A stretch of 64,000 nucleotides of DNA from JBNKZU01 sp050301795. GTDB lineage: Bacteria > Pseudomonadota > Gammaproteobacteria > Thiohalomonadales > Thiohalomonadaceae. The position numbers were made by a program, and so were the translations under genes. The stretch covers positions 34,276-98,275 of the forward strand of contig JBNKZU010000004.1 in NCBI GenBank assembly GCA_050301795.1, given 5' to 3'. Positions within the stretch are counted from its first letter, which is position 1. Each line of letters opens with the position of its first letter. Positions 45,351 to 54,352 of this stretch are shown in pieces. The notes under the pieces were generated by a model that saw nothing but the letters and a program-made list of their open reading frames with translations, made no database searches and was not told the DNA's origin.

Positions 45351-47674
45351 AGCGTGTAGGCATTAAGAATATATTGGCTATAGGAATATTTATTCCTTCG
45401 CTTGGCGTGCTGATTCTTATTAGTTTGCTGGTAATCAATTATCTAAATTTCTTAGAAGAGACCTTTAACAATAATGGTGAGTTGTTAACAGCGCAATTGG
45501 TGGCTTCATCAGAATATGGTGTGACGACAGGAAATGTTGCAGTACTTGAATCAACAGTACAAAACCTTTTAAAACGACAAGACATCATATCAATCAATAT
45601 TAAGGATTCAGAGAAACATAGTCTTGTATCCAAAACGAAGAGTGGAAATAGATCGTTAGATTATCAATTGGATTACAAATCAAGCGTCTGTAAAAAACTC
45701 AAAAGATCTCAAATCTTTTGTGGGACGATTGTCAGCATTCCGCTACAAACAGAGGATTTTTCAACGAAACTGATTGCTACAGAACAGGTGGTTGGTTTTA
45801 TAGAGGTTGAGTTAAGCCGATCTGCTCATGATAGCCAGATTAACGATATTATCGCATTGATTGTATTGGTTACTTCTGTCGGTCTGCTTGGAATCTATTT
45901 TACATTTAGAGTGATCGATAGAAATATCTCACAACCGATAGTTGCATTAACTGAAACCGTTGAAAAAATTGGGCAAGGAGATTTTTCTGCAAGGGAATCT
46001 CATAAAATGAAGTGGGAGTTTAATACCTTACAAAGAGGTATTAATAGTATGGCTGTTGCAATTGAAGAGTTAAACAACGAACAAAAACAAAAAATTTATG
46101 AAGCAACACAATCACTCACAAAAACATTGGAAGAACTCAATGAAAAGAATCATGCTTTAGATATCGAGCGTCAAAAAGCAAATGAAGCGAGTCTGGCAAA
46201 AAGTCAGTTTTTAGCAACAATGAGCCATGAGATAAGAACACCGTTAAGCGGAATGCTTGGAATGCTAAGTGTGCTTGAGTCGAGTGATCTCGATCAAGAT
46301 CAGCTTGGTTATGTTTCCAATTTAGAAGATGCGGCTAACTCGTTAAGAATGCTGATCGATGAAATTCTCGATTTCTCCAGAATAGAGGCTGGGAAATTAA
46401 CCATCGTAATTCGTCCTTTTTCAATTCGAAAACTGATTGATGAAGTCATGACGATGTTTGGTCCATCCGCACATCAAAAGAACATTGAGCTTTTTGCTGA
46501 TATCCCAACAGAGTTCCCAGACATTATTCACGGCGATCAGTTAAGAATCCGTCAGGTTCTAATCAATCTTACAAGTAATGCCATTAAATTTACTGAGAAA
46601 GGTGAGGTTTATTTAGTTCTGAAATGTATGCCAAAAGAAAATAGTGAACTCAGTGAGATCTATTTCGAAGTCAATGATACAGGTATCGGGATACCCGAGG
46701 ATAAGCAGGATCTTATCTTCGATAGTTTTATGCAAATCGATGCGAATAAAAACCGCCGATATAGTGGTAGTGGTTTAGGAACAACCACCTCTCGTCAGCT
46801 TGTCGAACTGATGGGTGGTGAAATTGGTGTAAAGAGTGAATTGGGTGTTGGAAGTCAGTTTTGGGTGAGGCTCAATTGCATAACTGAATCAGGAGAAGGG
46901 TACCCTCGATCTCTAGATCAAAAAAATATTGTTATCTTGGAACAGCATGAACACAGTCGGCAGATACTGGCCTCGATTTTTTTAGCGCTTGGTGCAAATG
47001 TCGTATCAGTTGATAGTTCTGATAATCTTTATAACCATATTCGGACAAGTCGAGCGATTTTGGATTATATCCTTCTGTCAGAGAACAGCGCAGCTTCAGA
47101 GATGGACAGGGTTGCTTTAGGCTTGCGTAATTTTGAATGGCGTGAGGGTCGGCCGAAATTGATCCACCTCATATTCTTTAATGGTACAAGCGACCATCAC
47201 CTCTACGATCTAAGGATGAGTAAACCTTTTAGCTTGAATAAGTTCTACAGTAAGCTCTTTGAAAAACAGATCTCAGAACAATTGGTTAGCGATAATGAAA
47301 CAGATAATCGTCCTCTTAAGGTTCTTGTCGCAGAGGATGATGAAATAAATGCCAAGGTCGTAACCTTTATTCTGGAGAAGAACGGACATCAAACTGTACG
47401 GGTTATAAACGGTATACAAGCATTAGATAAATTAAGAACCGAGCATTTTGATCTCGTTCTTATGGATGTCAGGATGCCTGAACTTGATGGGCCAAATGCT
47501 GTATCAATTCTAAGAGCTGAAGAAGAGGGATATATGCCAATTATTGCGCTTACTGCAAATATCGAAGAGCGTGCAAGCTGTGAAAGCGCTGGAATGGATG
47601 CTTTTTTGGTTAAACCAGTTGATGAAAAGACACTCAATAGTACGATAAAATCTGTGCTCGACAATCTGGTTTAA
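45347..47674 (+). CDS. Hybrid histidine kinase with HAMP domain (BarA-like)
   Basis: A 775-residue inner-membrane sensor. First helix about residues 8-30, periplasmic domain of about 125 residues with two cysteines (SVCKKLKRSQIFCG), second helix near 165-185, HAMP (about 190-245), coiled coil (NEQKQKIYEATQSL), HisKA with ATMSHEIRTPLSG (His294), HATPase (NDTGIGIPEDK, GSGLGTTTSRQL), a degenerate receiver-like stretch (about 525-650), and a true receiver with phospho-Asp about 707 (LVLMDVRMPELDG). There is no HPt domain. It overlaps the binding-protein gene by 4 bp. No response regulator is adjacent. Confidence 0.92.
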   Translation: MKRVGIKNILAIGIFIPSLGVLILISLLVINYLNFLEETFNNNGELLTAQLVASSEYGVTTGNVAVLESTVQNLLKRQDIISINIKDSEKHSLVSKTKSGNRSLDYQLDYKSSVCKKLKRSQIFCGTIVSIPLQTEDFSTKLIATEQVVGFIEVELSRSAHDSQINDIIALIVLVTSVGLLGIYFTFRVIDRNISQPIVALTETVEKIGQGDFSARESHKMKWEFNTLQRGINSMAVAIEELNNEQKQKIYEATQSLTKTLEELNEKNHALDIERQKANEASLAKSQFLATMSHEIRTPLSGMLGMLSVLESSDLDQDQLGYVSNLEDAANSLRMLIDEILDFSRIEAGKLTIVIRPFSIRKLIDEVMTMFGPSAHQKNIELFADIPTEFPDIIHGDQLRIRQVLINLTSNAIKFTEKGEVYLVLKCMPKENSELSEIYFEVNDTGIGIPEDKQDLIFDSFMQIDANKNRRYSGSGLGTTTSRQLVELMGGEIGVKSELGVGSQFWVRLNCITESGEGYPRSLDQKNIVILEQHEHSRQILASIFLALGANVVSVDSSDNLYNHIRTSRAILDYILLSENSAASEMDRVALGLRNFEWREGRPKLIHLIFFNGTSDHHLYDLRMSKPFSLNKFYSKLFEKQISEQLVSDNETDNRPLKVLVAEDDEINAKVVTFILEKNGHQTVRVINGIQALDKLRTEHFDLVLMDVRMPELDGPNAVSILRAEEEGYMPIIALTANIEERASCESAGMDAFLVKPVDEKTLNSTIKSVLDNLV

Positions 47675-47808
47675 GGAAATTCTGATTAAGTATGATAAAT
47701 AAGTCATTGCGAACGTAGTGAAGCAATCCAGATCTTGTATATCAAAAACGTATGGATTGCCACGTCGCTTCGCGACTCGCAATGACTACTTTTTCAGAGT
47801 CTCCTTAA
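47671..47808. repeat. Palindromic repeat element (GTCATTGCGA family)
   Basis: Outer arms TTAAGGAAATTCTGA (47671-47685) and TCAGAGTCTCCTTAA (47794-47808) match as inverted repeats at 13 of 15 bases. Inside, GTCATTGCGA (47703-47712) pairs with TCGCAATGAC (47777-47786), and GCAATCCA with TGGATTGC. The whole 138-bp unit can fold into one long hairpin. From memory, the core GTCATTGCGA-GAAGCAATCC is a widespread interspersed repeat in bacterial genomes. The kinase stop codon lies at its left edge. Confidence 0.8.
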
Positions 47809-47843
47809 CTATCTTCCTTTTTCTTATTTGTGGGTATCAATTA

Positions 47844-48329
47844 ATGACTCAAACTGTAAAAGTTCTTTTTGTGTGTATGGGTAATATCTGTCGTTCACCA
47901 CTCGCACATGGCTATTTTGAAACCCTTGTAAAAGGGCGAGGTTTAAGTGGAATAATTGAGGTTGATTCAGCAGGTACACACGCGTACCACGTTGGTGAAA
48001 AACCAGATCCGCGATCACAGGAGGTGGCTATCAGACATGGTATAGATCTCAGTAATCAGCGTGGTCGAAAAGTATGCGAGAATGATTTTGAATATTATGA
48101 TTATATTCTTGCCATGGATAGAGACAACCTTTCAATATTGCATCAGCGTTCGCCTACTGAGTATCACTCAAAAATCGAGCTGTTTATGAACTATGCCAAT
48201 GATCGTACAGTTTCTGAGGTTCCTGATCCCTATTATGGCGGCTCTAAAGGCTTTGATAATGTCTATTCGCTTATTGAATCAGCATCGACTGGGTTACTGG
48301 AAAATATTCAAAAGCGATATCTATCATAA
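47844..48329 (+). CDS. Low-molecular-weight protein tyrosine phosphatase
   Basis: A 161-residue phosphatase of the Wzb/Etp/YfkJ family. The active site is VLFVCMGNICRSPLAH (C-X5-R-S) and the general acid is in VPDPYYGG. The ATG at 47844 starts MTQTVKVLFVCMGN; the longer frame from 47718 runs through the palindromic repeat and is discarded. No capsule operon or partner kinase is nearby, so its role may be general tyrosine dephosphorylation. In related genomes such a gene commonly sits after kdsB; here the receptor-kinase cassette and the repeat lie between. Confidence 0.93.
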   Translation: MTQTVKVLFVCMGNICRSPLAHGYFETLVKGRGLSGIIEVDSAGTHAYHVGEKPDPRSQEVAIRHGIDLSNQRGRKVCENDFEYYDYILAMDRDNLSILHQRSPTEYHSKIELFMNYANDRTVSEVPDPYYGGSKGFDNVYSLIESASTGLLENIQKRYLS

Positions 48330-48332
48330 AAA

Positions 48333-48362
48333 AAGCCGATCAGATTGAGATCTGATCGGCTT
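48333..48362 (-). terminator. Intrinsic terminator of rne
   Basis: GCCGATCAGAT, loop TGAG, ATCTGATCGGC (48335-48360) with two further A-T pairs. On the minus strand it is followed by a run of seven T, so it ends rne; it may also stop the phosphatase transcript. Confidence 0.93.
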
Positions 48363-48380
48363 CAATAAACTGAGTCGGAA

Positions 48381-51194
48381 TCAATCCTCAGAAGGTTTGG
48401 GTTTATTCTCCAATTTGGTTTCAACCATAACCAATGATTCGGATGCCGGTTTTGGTTTGGACACAGGAGGTTCAGGAGTCACCTCTGTTATCTCAACCTT
48501 AGGTTTGATTGACGAGTTGACGATATCAGAAGTTGCGGCATCAACACTTTTTATTGGCTTTGCTGCGACTGCTTCAGGTTTTTCACTCTCCACTTGGCGA
48601 CTAGAACTCGCTGCAACAGGTGCAGGTTTCTCACTCTCCATTTGGCGACTAGAGCTCGTTGCAACAGGTGCAGGTTTCTCAATCGGCTTCGTTTCAACCA
48701 TTTTTAGGTTTTGATTGGCTCTTGGGCTGTTTGCACTTGAGTCAGTGTGTGTTTTTCTTCGCATCTCAATAACAATATCATCACCTTTGGACTCTGGAAC
48801 TGCGTTATGCTCATTCACGCTCTTTTGCGGTGTCGAAGTCTCTTTATCGATGCTTTTGTTCGCAGGCTCAACCATGTCTGATGCCGCAACGACCGAAGAC
48901 TCCTCTTTTGGCTTTTTCTCGACAGAAGAGGGCTGTTTAGGCTCATTCTGGTTTTTAGTTGTTGCAGAATCAGCTGATATTGAACTGTTTGCAACGACAC
49001 TATCGTCTGATGGTGCAGAGGTACGGTTCTGTTTACGGTTATCGTTCGAGCTAATCTCTCTATTTTGATCCGGGGTCTCAATCGGTGACGATTCACTCTT
49101 CGATGATTCATCCTGCTGACGATTTGAATTCTCGTTTCCTTTATCATCACGAGCGCGGTTGTTGCGTCTTCTGCCCCCGCGACGGTTACGTTTTGGTTTC
49201 TCCTTATCAGCCTCAGCGGGTGATTTATCCGTTTCTACCGAGTCAATAGTGACATCATCATTCTCTTTTCGGTTTTGAGGACGCTCTTTCTTTTTGGGGC
49301 GCTCACGTTTTTGTTTATTATCGTCGCCTTTATCACGATTGCTTGAATCGTTATCTTTTCCTCGTCCTTTTCGATCTTGATTGTTGCGTTTCTGAGTCCT
49401 TTTACGACCTTGTGAATCTTGGTTTCTGCGCTGTCCTCGTTTTCTCTCCTGCTTCTGTTTCTCTTCAGCCTCTTGTTTCTGCTTCTCTTCCTCTTCATTG
49501 CTGAAGAGTGATGAAATCAGACGACTCAGGAAACCTGAGCGCTTTTCGGTCTTAACCGCTGGTTCTGAAGCCTGGGCAGGTCGAGGTATTACCGGGTTGA
49601 CATCTTTTACTGCAGGAATCTCAATCTCAGTAGCTGCCGCTTTTTCGGCGGTATGTACATAATCAACTGATGGCTTGCTAATCATCTCAAAGCTGGATTT
49701 TTGCTCAGCATCAGGGTCAATATCGTCCTCGCGAATTCTCTCAAGCTCATAATGAGGCGTTAACATGTGGTGGTTTGGTATTAATATGACCTTTACACCT
49801 TGACGCGATTCAATTTCATTAATGATATGACGCTTCTCATTAAGCAGGTATGTCGCAACCTCTAACGGCAACTGTGACTTAATCTGTCCAGTCTTCTCCT
49901 TCATCGCCTCTTCTTCAATAATTCGAAGAATCGATAACGCAAGTGATTCAGTTCCACGAACAGTACCTTGCCCATTACAGCGTGGACATACATTCTGACT
50001 CGATTCACCAAGGGAAGGGCGTAACCGTTGACGTGACATCTCCAATAACCCGAATCTGGAAATACGTCCGACCTGAACCCGTGCACGATCCATTTTGAGT
50101 GCATCCCGCAGGCGATTTTCAACCTCTCGCTGGTTGCGAGAAGGTGTCATATCGATATAGTCGATGACAATGAGTCCACCAAGATCACGTAGGCGTAGTT
50201 GTCGGGCGATCTCATCAGAGGCTTCAAGGTTGGTATTAAGTGCGGTCTCTTCAATATCACTTCCCTTTGTTGCGCGAGAAGAGTTGATGTCGATAGAGAT
50301 CAGCGCCTCAGTATGGTCAATTACTACCGATCCACCCGAGGGTAATCTAACTTCACGCTGAAAAGCCGATTCAATCTGCGATTCAATCTGATATCGGGTA
50401 AAGAGTGGAACCTGGTCGGTGTATAGCTTCACCTTGTTAAGGTTGTGGGGCATGACCTTGCTCATAAAATCACGAGCCTGATTGTAGACTGCCTCATCAT
50501 CAATCAATAGTTCATTAATGTCGTTTCGAAGGTAATCACGAATCGCACGAATAACGACATTGCTCTCTTGATAGACTAAAAACGGAGCAGGGGTCTCAGC
50601 GGTTGCGGCAGTGATTGCCGTCCAGACTTGAACCAAATAGTCGAGATCCCACTGTAGTTCGTCCTGTGATTTTCCTACGCCTGCGGTGCGTACAATTACA
50701 CCCATATCTTCAGGCATATTGAGCTGATTCATGATATTACGGATTTCACTACGATCATCGCCTTCGATTCGACGTGAAACACCACCAGCTCGAGGGTTGT
50801 TCGGCATTAGCACAAGGTATCGACCGGCGAGACTTACAAATGTCGTAAGCGCCGCGCCCTTATTTCCTCGTTCCTCTTTTTCAACTTGAACAACGATTTC
50901 CTGACCCTCTTTGATCACATCCTGAATATTCGGACGACCATTGAATGAGGCATCGGGATCAAAGTAGGATCTTGAGATCTCTTTTAACGGGAGGAAGCCG
51001 TGACGCTCTGAACCGTAATCGATAAAGGCAGCTTCAAGACTGGGTTCTACGCGAGTGATACGACCTTTGTAGATGTTTGATTTTTTCTGAACACGGGAAG
51101 CGGTTTCGATATCCAGATCATACAGACGCTGGCCATCTACCAGCGCAACACGCAACTCTTCAGGTTGAGTTGCGTTAAACAACATTCTTTTCAT
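48381..51194 (-). CDS. rne: Ribonuclease E
   Basis: A 937-residue endoribonuclease that starts most mRNA decay and processes rRNA and tRNA. The catalytic half (to about 510) has the S1 domain (SNIYKGRITRVEPSLEAAFIDYG), the 5'-sensor region, the DNase-like catalytic segment (ALISIDINSSRATKG, LGGLIVIDYIDM) and the zinc-link CPRCNGQG. The C-terminal half is unstructured, very rich in Lys, Arg, Gln, Glu and Asn, with an arginine-rich RNA-binding patch (RRGGRRRNNRARDD) and a tandem 16-residue repeat near the end. It should scaffold the degradosome. Divergent from rluC, as in E. coli. Confidence 0.97.
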   Translation of the reverse strand: MKRMLFNATQPEELRVALVDGQRLYDLDIETASRVQKKSNIYKGRITRVEPSLEAAFIDYGSERHGFLPLKEISRSYFDPDASFNGRPNIQDVIKEGQEIVVQVEKEERGNKGAALTTFVSLAGRYLVLMPNNPRAGGVSRRIEGDDRSEIRNIMNQLNMPEDMGVIVRTAGVGKSQDELQWDLDYLVQVWTAITAATAETPAPFLVYQESNVVIRAIRDYLRNDINELLIDDEAVYNQARDFMSKVMPHNLNKVKLYTDQVPLFTRYQIESQIESAFQREVRLPSGGSVVIDHTEALISIDINSSRATKGSDIEETALNTNLEASDEIARQLRLRDLGGLIVIDYIDMTPSRNQREVENRLRDALKMDRARVQVGRISRFGLLEMSRQRLRPSLGESSQNVCPRCNGQGTVRGTESLALSILRIIEEEAMKEKTGQIKSQLPLEVATYLLNEKRHIINEIESRQGVKVILIPNHHMLTPHYELERIREDDIDPDAEQKSSFEMISKPSVDYVHTAEKAAATEIEIPAVKDVNPVIPRPAQASEPAVKTEKRSGFLSRLISSLFSNEEEEKQKQEAEEKQKQERKRGQRRNQDSQGRKRTQKRNNQDRKGRGKDNDSSNRDKGDDNKQKRERPKKKERPQNRKENDDVTIDSVETDKSPAEADKEKPKRNRRGGRRRNNRARDDKGNENSNRQQDESSKSESSPIETPDQNREISSNDNRKQNRTSAPSDDSVVANSSISADSATTKNQNEPKQPSSVEKKPKEESSVVAASDMVEPANKSIDKETSTPQKSVNEHNAVPESKGDDIVIEMRRKTHTDSSANSPRANQNLKMVETKPIEKPAPVATSSSRQMESEKPAPVAASSSRQVESEKPEAVAAKPIKSVDAATSDIVNSSIKPKVEITEVTPEPPVSKPKPASESLVMVETKLENKPKPSED
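48582..48676 (-). repeat. 48-bp tandem repeat inside rne
   Basis: Two near-identical 48-bp units encode EKPAPVA-SSSRQ-ES, with a partial third (EKPEAVAAK). They lie in the disordered C-terminal tail, are in frame, and are likely to vary in number between strains. Confidence 0.8.
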
Positions 51195-51683
51195 TACATT
51201 TCTCTCGTGTGCTCAACCACGATCACCACAACATCTGCTGTGGTAAATGACTGCTAAAACAAGCAGTTACGTCTGTCCGCTGCGCGCTGACCAAAGAGGG
51301 CGCTGCATGCCGGACTCATCCACCCTTTATCTGTTGTGAAGGCGTGGGAACACATATTCAATTTTAAAAAGTATCCAGCAAAAGCGCTGAATACGGATGT
51401 CTTTTACATGTTTTGTGGCTTGCGCGGCACTTCGTTCTTAATTGTTGCGCCCATTTACAAAGCCTTGTTCTGCCTCAATTTGTGGTACTTAGCTATCCAC
51501 ATCGCACTAATGACAGAAGCGTTGCAATATATCAGTTATATCCTGGTTCAGCAATCCTATGTACGTCTAAAGTGTTGTAATTGGAGAGAATATCCAATAT
51601 CCGGGCTTAAACTTTAGTGATTCTCTATGTACACTTCCTGCCTCAATTGTGACTAAACTAAATTCCGCAGGTAAAAACATCTT
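51195..51683. promoter_or_regulatory. Long rne leader and rne/rluC divergent promoter region
   Basis: About 490 bp without a credible gene. Directly before the rne start, on the rne transcript, are two hairpins: 51226-51243 (CCACA arms) and 51250-51267 (ACTGCT arms). A long structured leader that lets RNase E control its own mRNA is known in E. coli, where the same rne-rluC arrangement exists; the leader role here is inferred. The open frame 51336-51617 looks like chance. The rluC promoter must be in the right part. Confidence 0.55.
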
Positions 51684-52625
51684 ATGAGTGCCGAAACCCA
51701 AAACCGAGTAAAGATGGTCACGGTTGATGATGCAAGCGATGGGCAACGCATTGATAACTTCCTTTTAAAGATTCTCAAAGGTGTCCCCAAAACACACGTC
51801 TACAAGATACTTCGCAAGGGTGAGGTGCGAGTCAACAAAGGACGAATTAAAGCAAACCGACGGCTATGTGTTGGTGATGTTGTCAGAATTCCCCCAATAA
51901 GAGTCTCTGAATCGATAGCCACCAAGCCGGGTGATAAGGTTCTTTCTCAGTTAAGGGATGCAATTATCTTTGAAGATAATCGCTATTTAGTCCTCAACAA
52001 GCCTTCCGGGATCGCTGTTCATGGTGGTAGCGGATTGAGTTACGGAGTTATTGAGGGATTGAGAGCACTACGGCCTGACGCCCCCTATCTTGAGTTGGCG
52101 CATCGACTGGATCGTGAAACATCAGGGTTACTTGTTATTGCAAAGCGTCGTAGTGCGTTAAGGGCATTTCAGAAACTTATGGTGAGTAATGGGATCGATA
52201 AGCGCTATATTGCTCTGGTAAAAGGTTGCTGGGAGGGTGGTGAGCGTCGAATTAATCTTGCGTTACAAAAGAACACCTTAAAATCGGGTGAGCGTATGGT
52301 GCGAGTCGATCCTGAGGGTAAAAGTGCATTAAGTTTGTTTAAACCACTCCATATCTATGGCTCTTCATCGTTGATTGAGGTCAGGATTATCACTGGCCGA
52401 ACTCATCAAGTAAGGGTGCATGCGCTATCTGCCGGTCATCCGATTGCCGGTGATCAAAAGTATGGTGATGAGGTATTTAACGCACAAATGGCGCAGTTAG
52501 GGTGTAAACGACTATTTCTACACGCAGCCAAACTTCGATTTACGATTGAAGAGGAGGCCACGTATGATTTTGAGGCACCACTTGATGACTCTCTACAACA
52601 ATTAATCAATAAGCTCGGAAAATGA
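51684..52625 (+). CDS. rluC: 23S rRNA pseudouridine synthase RluC
   Basis: A 313-residue RluA-family enzyme. N-terminal S4 RNA-binding domain (DGQRIDNFLLKILKGVPKTHVYKILRKGEVRVNKGR), catalytic domain with the aspartate in HRLDRETSGLLVIAK, and the late motif GRTHQVRVHALSAGHPIAGDQKYG. E. coli RluC modifies positions 955, 2504 and 2580 of 23S rRNA. It is divergent from rne, which supports RluC over RluD. The next gene overlaps its end by 4 bp. Confidence 0.94.
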   Translation: MSAETQNRVKMVTVDDASDGQRIDNFLLKILKGVPKTHVYKILRKGEVRVNKGRIKANRRLCVGDVVRIPPIRVSESIATKPGDKVLSQLRDAIIFEDNRYLVLNKPSGIAVHGGSGLSYGVIEGLRALRPDAPYLELAHRLDRETSGLLVIAKRRSALRAFQKLMVSNGIDKRYIALVKGCWEGGERRINLALQKNTLKSGERMVRVDPEGKSALSLFKPLHIYGSSSLIEVRIITGRTHQVRVHALSAGHPIAGDQKYGDEVFNAQMAQLGCKRLFLHAAKLRFTIEEEATYDFEAPLDDSLQQLINKLGK

Positions 52626-53284
52626 AGAGACGATTTAAACTATTAGTATTTGATTGGGATGGTACCGTGATGGATTCGGAAGCGAGGATTGTCGCTTGTG
52701 TTGATGGTGCGATTCGAGATCTAAACCTGCCTTATCGCACCAGAGATGAGGTGAAGAATATCATCGGGTTGGGTTTACGCGAAGCGGTGCAAACGCTGTT
52801 TCCAGGAAGCGATGAAGAACTTCTGACGATGATCGTCGATCGATATCGGCACCATTTTCTACATGCTGATAAAACACCGTCTACACTTTTTCCCGGAGCA
52901 CATCAAACACTGCAAACGCTCAATAGTGATGGCTATCTTCTCGCCGTTGCGACCGGTAAAGGTCGCGTTGGTTTGGAGAAGGTGTTTGATGAAACCGATA
53001 CACGCGCATTTTTTGTGACCTCGCGTTGTGCGGATGAAACTTTTTCCAAACCACACCCGCAAATGTTGGAAGAGGTGATTGAATTTTGTGGGGTAGAGCC
53101 ACAAGAAACATTAATGATTGGTGACACTGAGTACGATATGCAGATGGCTGAAAATGCAAATACAGCCGCCTTGGCGGTCTGCTATGGCGTTCATGAACCT
53201 GAACGCCTGATGAAGTATCATCCACTTCACTGTATTGAATCGATAACAGAAATACCTTACTGGTTGCAACAGATAGAGAGATAG
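52622..53284 (+). CDS. HAD-superfamily phosphatase (phosphoglycolate phosphatase-like)
   Basis: A 220-residue HAD subclass IA hydrolase. Motif I is VFDWDGTVMDSE (nucleophile Asp), motif II AVATGKGR, motif III lysine in TFSKPHPQML, motif IV MIGDTEYDMQMA. The GLREAVQTLFPG segment belongs to the helical cap. The physiological substrate is unknown; phosphoglycolate is one option. Start overlaps rluC by 4 bp, and its stop is followed immediately by sppA, so the three are co-transcribed. Confidence 0.9.
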   Translation: MKRRFKLLVFDWDGTVMDSEARIVACVDGAIRDLNLPYRTRDEVKNIIGLGLREAVQTLFPGSDEELLTMIVDRYRHHFLHADKTPSTLFPGAHQTLQTLNSDGYLLAVATGKGRVGLEKVFDETDTRAFFVTSRCADETFSKPHPQMLEEVIEFCGVEPQETLMIGDTEYDMQMAENANTAALAVCYGVHEPERLMKYHPLHCIESITEIPYWLQQIER

Positions 53285-54265
53285 ATGGATATGTTTGACG
53301 AAAAAGAGAGCAACGAACACGATAACCAATGGGAGCGTGATCTCATCAACCGCCTGAGCTTTGCCTCTTTGGCAGAGCAACGTAGAGCTCGTCGCTGGGG
53401 GATCTTCTTTAAATTTTTACTGTTCGGGTATCTGTTTGTGTTGCTTTATATTGCTGTGCAATCACCTGGATTGAGCGACTCATCCCTCAAACTGACAGAT
53501 CACACTGCGGTTGTGAATGTAGATGGTCTTATCTCAGATGCCACCGATGCAAATGCTGAGACAATTATCGAAGGCATTCAGGATGCCTATGACGATGTTC
53601 ATACGAAAGGGATTATTTTGAGAATAAATAGTCCCGGCGGTAGTCCGGTTCAATCTGACTATATCTATAAAGAGATTATGCGGTTAAAAGAGCAACACTC
53701 CGGGGTTCCGCTTTATGCCGTAATTGTCGATGTGGGAGCCTCTGGAGCCTATTACATCGCCTCTGCGGCAGATAGTATCTATGTTAACCCTTCGAGTATT
53801 GTCGGCTCGATTGGTGTTCGTATGGATGGTTTCGGGTTTACTCAAGCAATGGAAAAGCTCGGAGTTGAGCGTCGACTTCTAACTGCCGGGAATAACAAGG
53901 GTGCGCTTGATCCGTTCTTGCCGATAAAAGAGGAGGAGGTGCAACACGTTAAAGGCCTTCTCAATGAGATTCATCATGAATTTATTAATGCGGTAAAAAA
54001 GGGTCGTGGTGACCGACTTGATGAACAATCACACCCTGAACTCTTTAGTGGACTGTTTTGGGCTGGTCGTCAGAGTATTGAGCTGGGTTTGGCTGATGAT
54101 ATTGGCGATGTGGGATATGTGGCTCGTGAGGTGGTTAAGGTGGATAACATTGTCGATTTCACCCCACAGCCAGACTTTTTCAAGCGGTTTGCCGATCAAA
54201 TTGGTGCGACTATGGCAAACATACTGCTTGAGACATCAGGTTCAGGCGCGTTTAACCTCAGGTAA
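53285..54265 (+). CDS. sppA: Signal peptide peptidase SppA, short form
   Basis: A 326-residue inner-membrane serine protease of family S49 that degrades cleaved signal peptides. One N-terminal helix (FFKFLLFGYLFVLLYIAV), then ILRINSPGGSPVQSD, the nucleophile serine in VDVGASGAYYIASAAD and SSIVGSIGVRM. It has one S49 domain, unlike the 618-residue E. coli enzyme, and should work as an oligomer. The start directly follows the HAD gene stop. Confidence 0.93.
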   Translation: MDMFDEKESNEHDNQWERDLINRLSFASLAEQRRARRWGIFFKFLLFGYLFVLLYIAVQSPGLSDSSLKLTDHTAVVNVDGLISDATDANAETIIEGIQDAYDDVHTKGIILRINSPGGSPVQSDYIYKEIMRLKEQHSGVPLYAVIVDVGASGAYYIASAADSIYVNPSSIVGSIGVRMDGFGFTQAMEKLGVERRLLTAGNNKGALDPFLPIKEEEVQHVKGLLNEIHHEFINAVKKGRGDRLDEQSHPELFSGLFWAGRQSIELGLADDIGDVGYVAREVVKVDNIVDFTPQPDFFKRFADQIGATMANILLETSGSGAFNLR

Positions 54266-54352
54266 TTACGCTTGATATTACGATGTAGTGACCTCATTCG
54301 TGACTAGATGAATATCTAAGTTAACAAGATTATTGAATCGAGAATTAATACT

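Noticed and set aside
47718..47843. N-terminal extension of the tyrosine phosphatase gene
   Set aside because: The 42 extra residues are translated palindromic repeat; the ATG at 47844 gives the normal start.
51336..51617. 93-residue plus-strand open frame from GTG between rne and rluC
   Set aside because: Odd composition rich in Tyr, Leu, Cys and Phe, no family resemblance, no clear ribosome site, and it lies where a long rne leader is expected.
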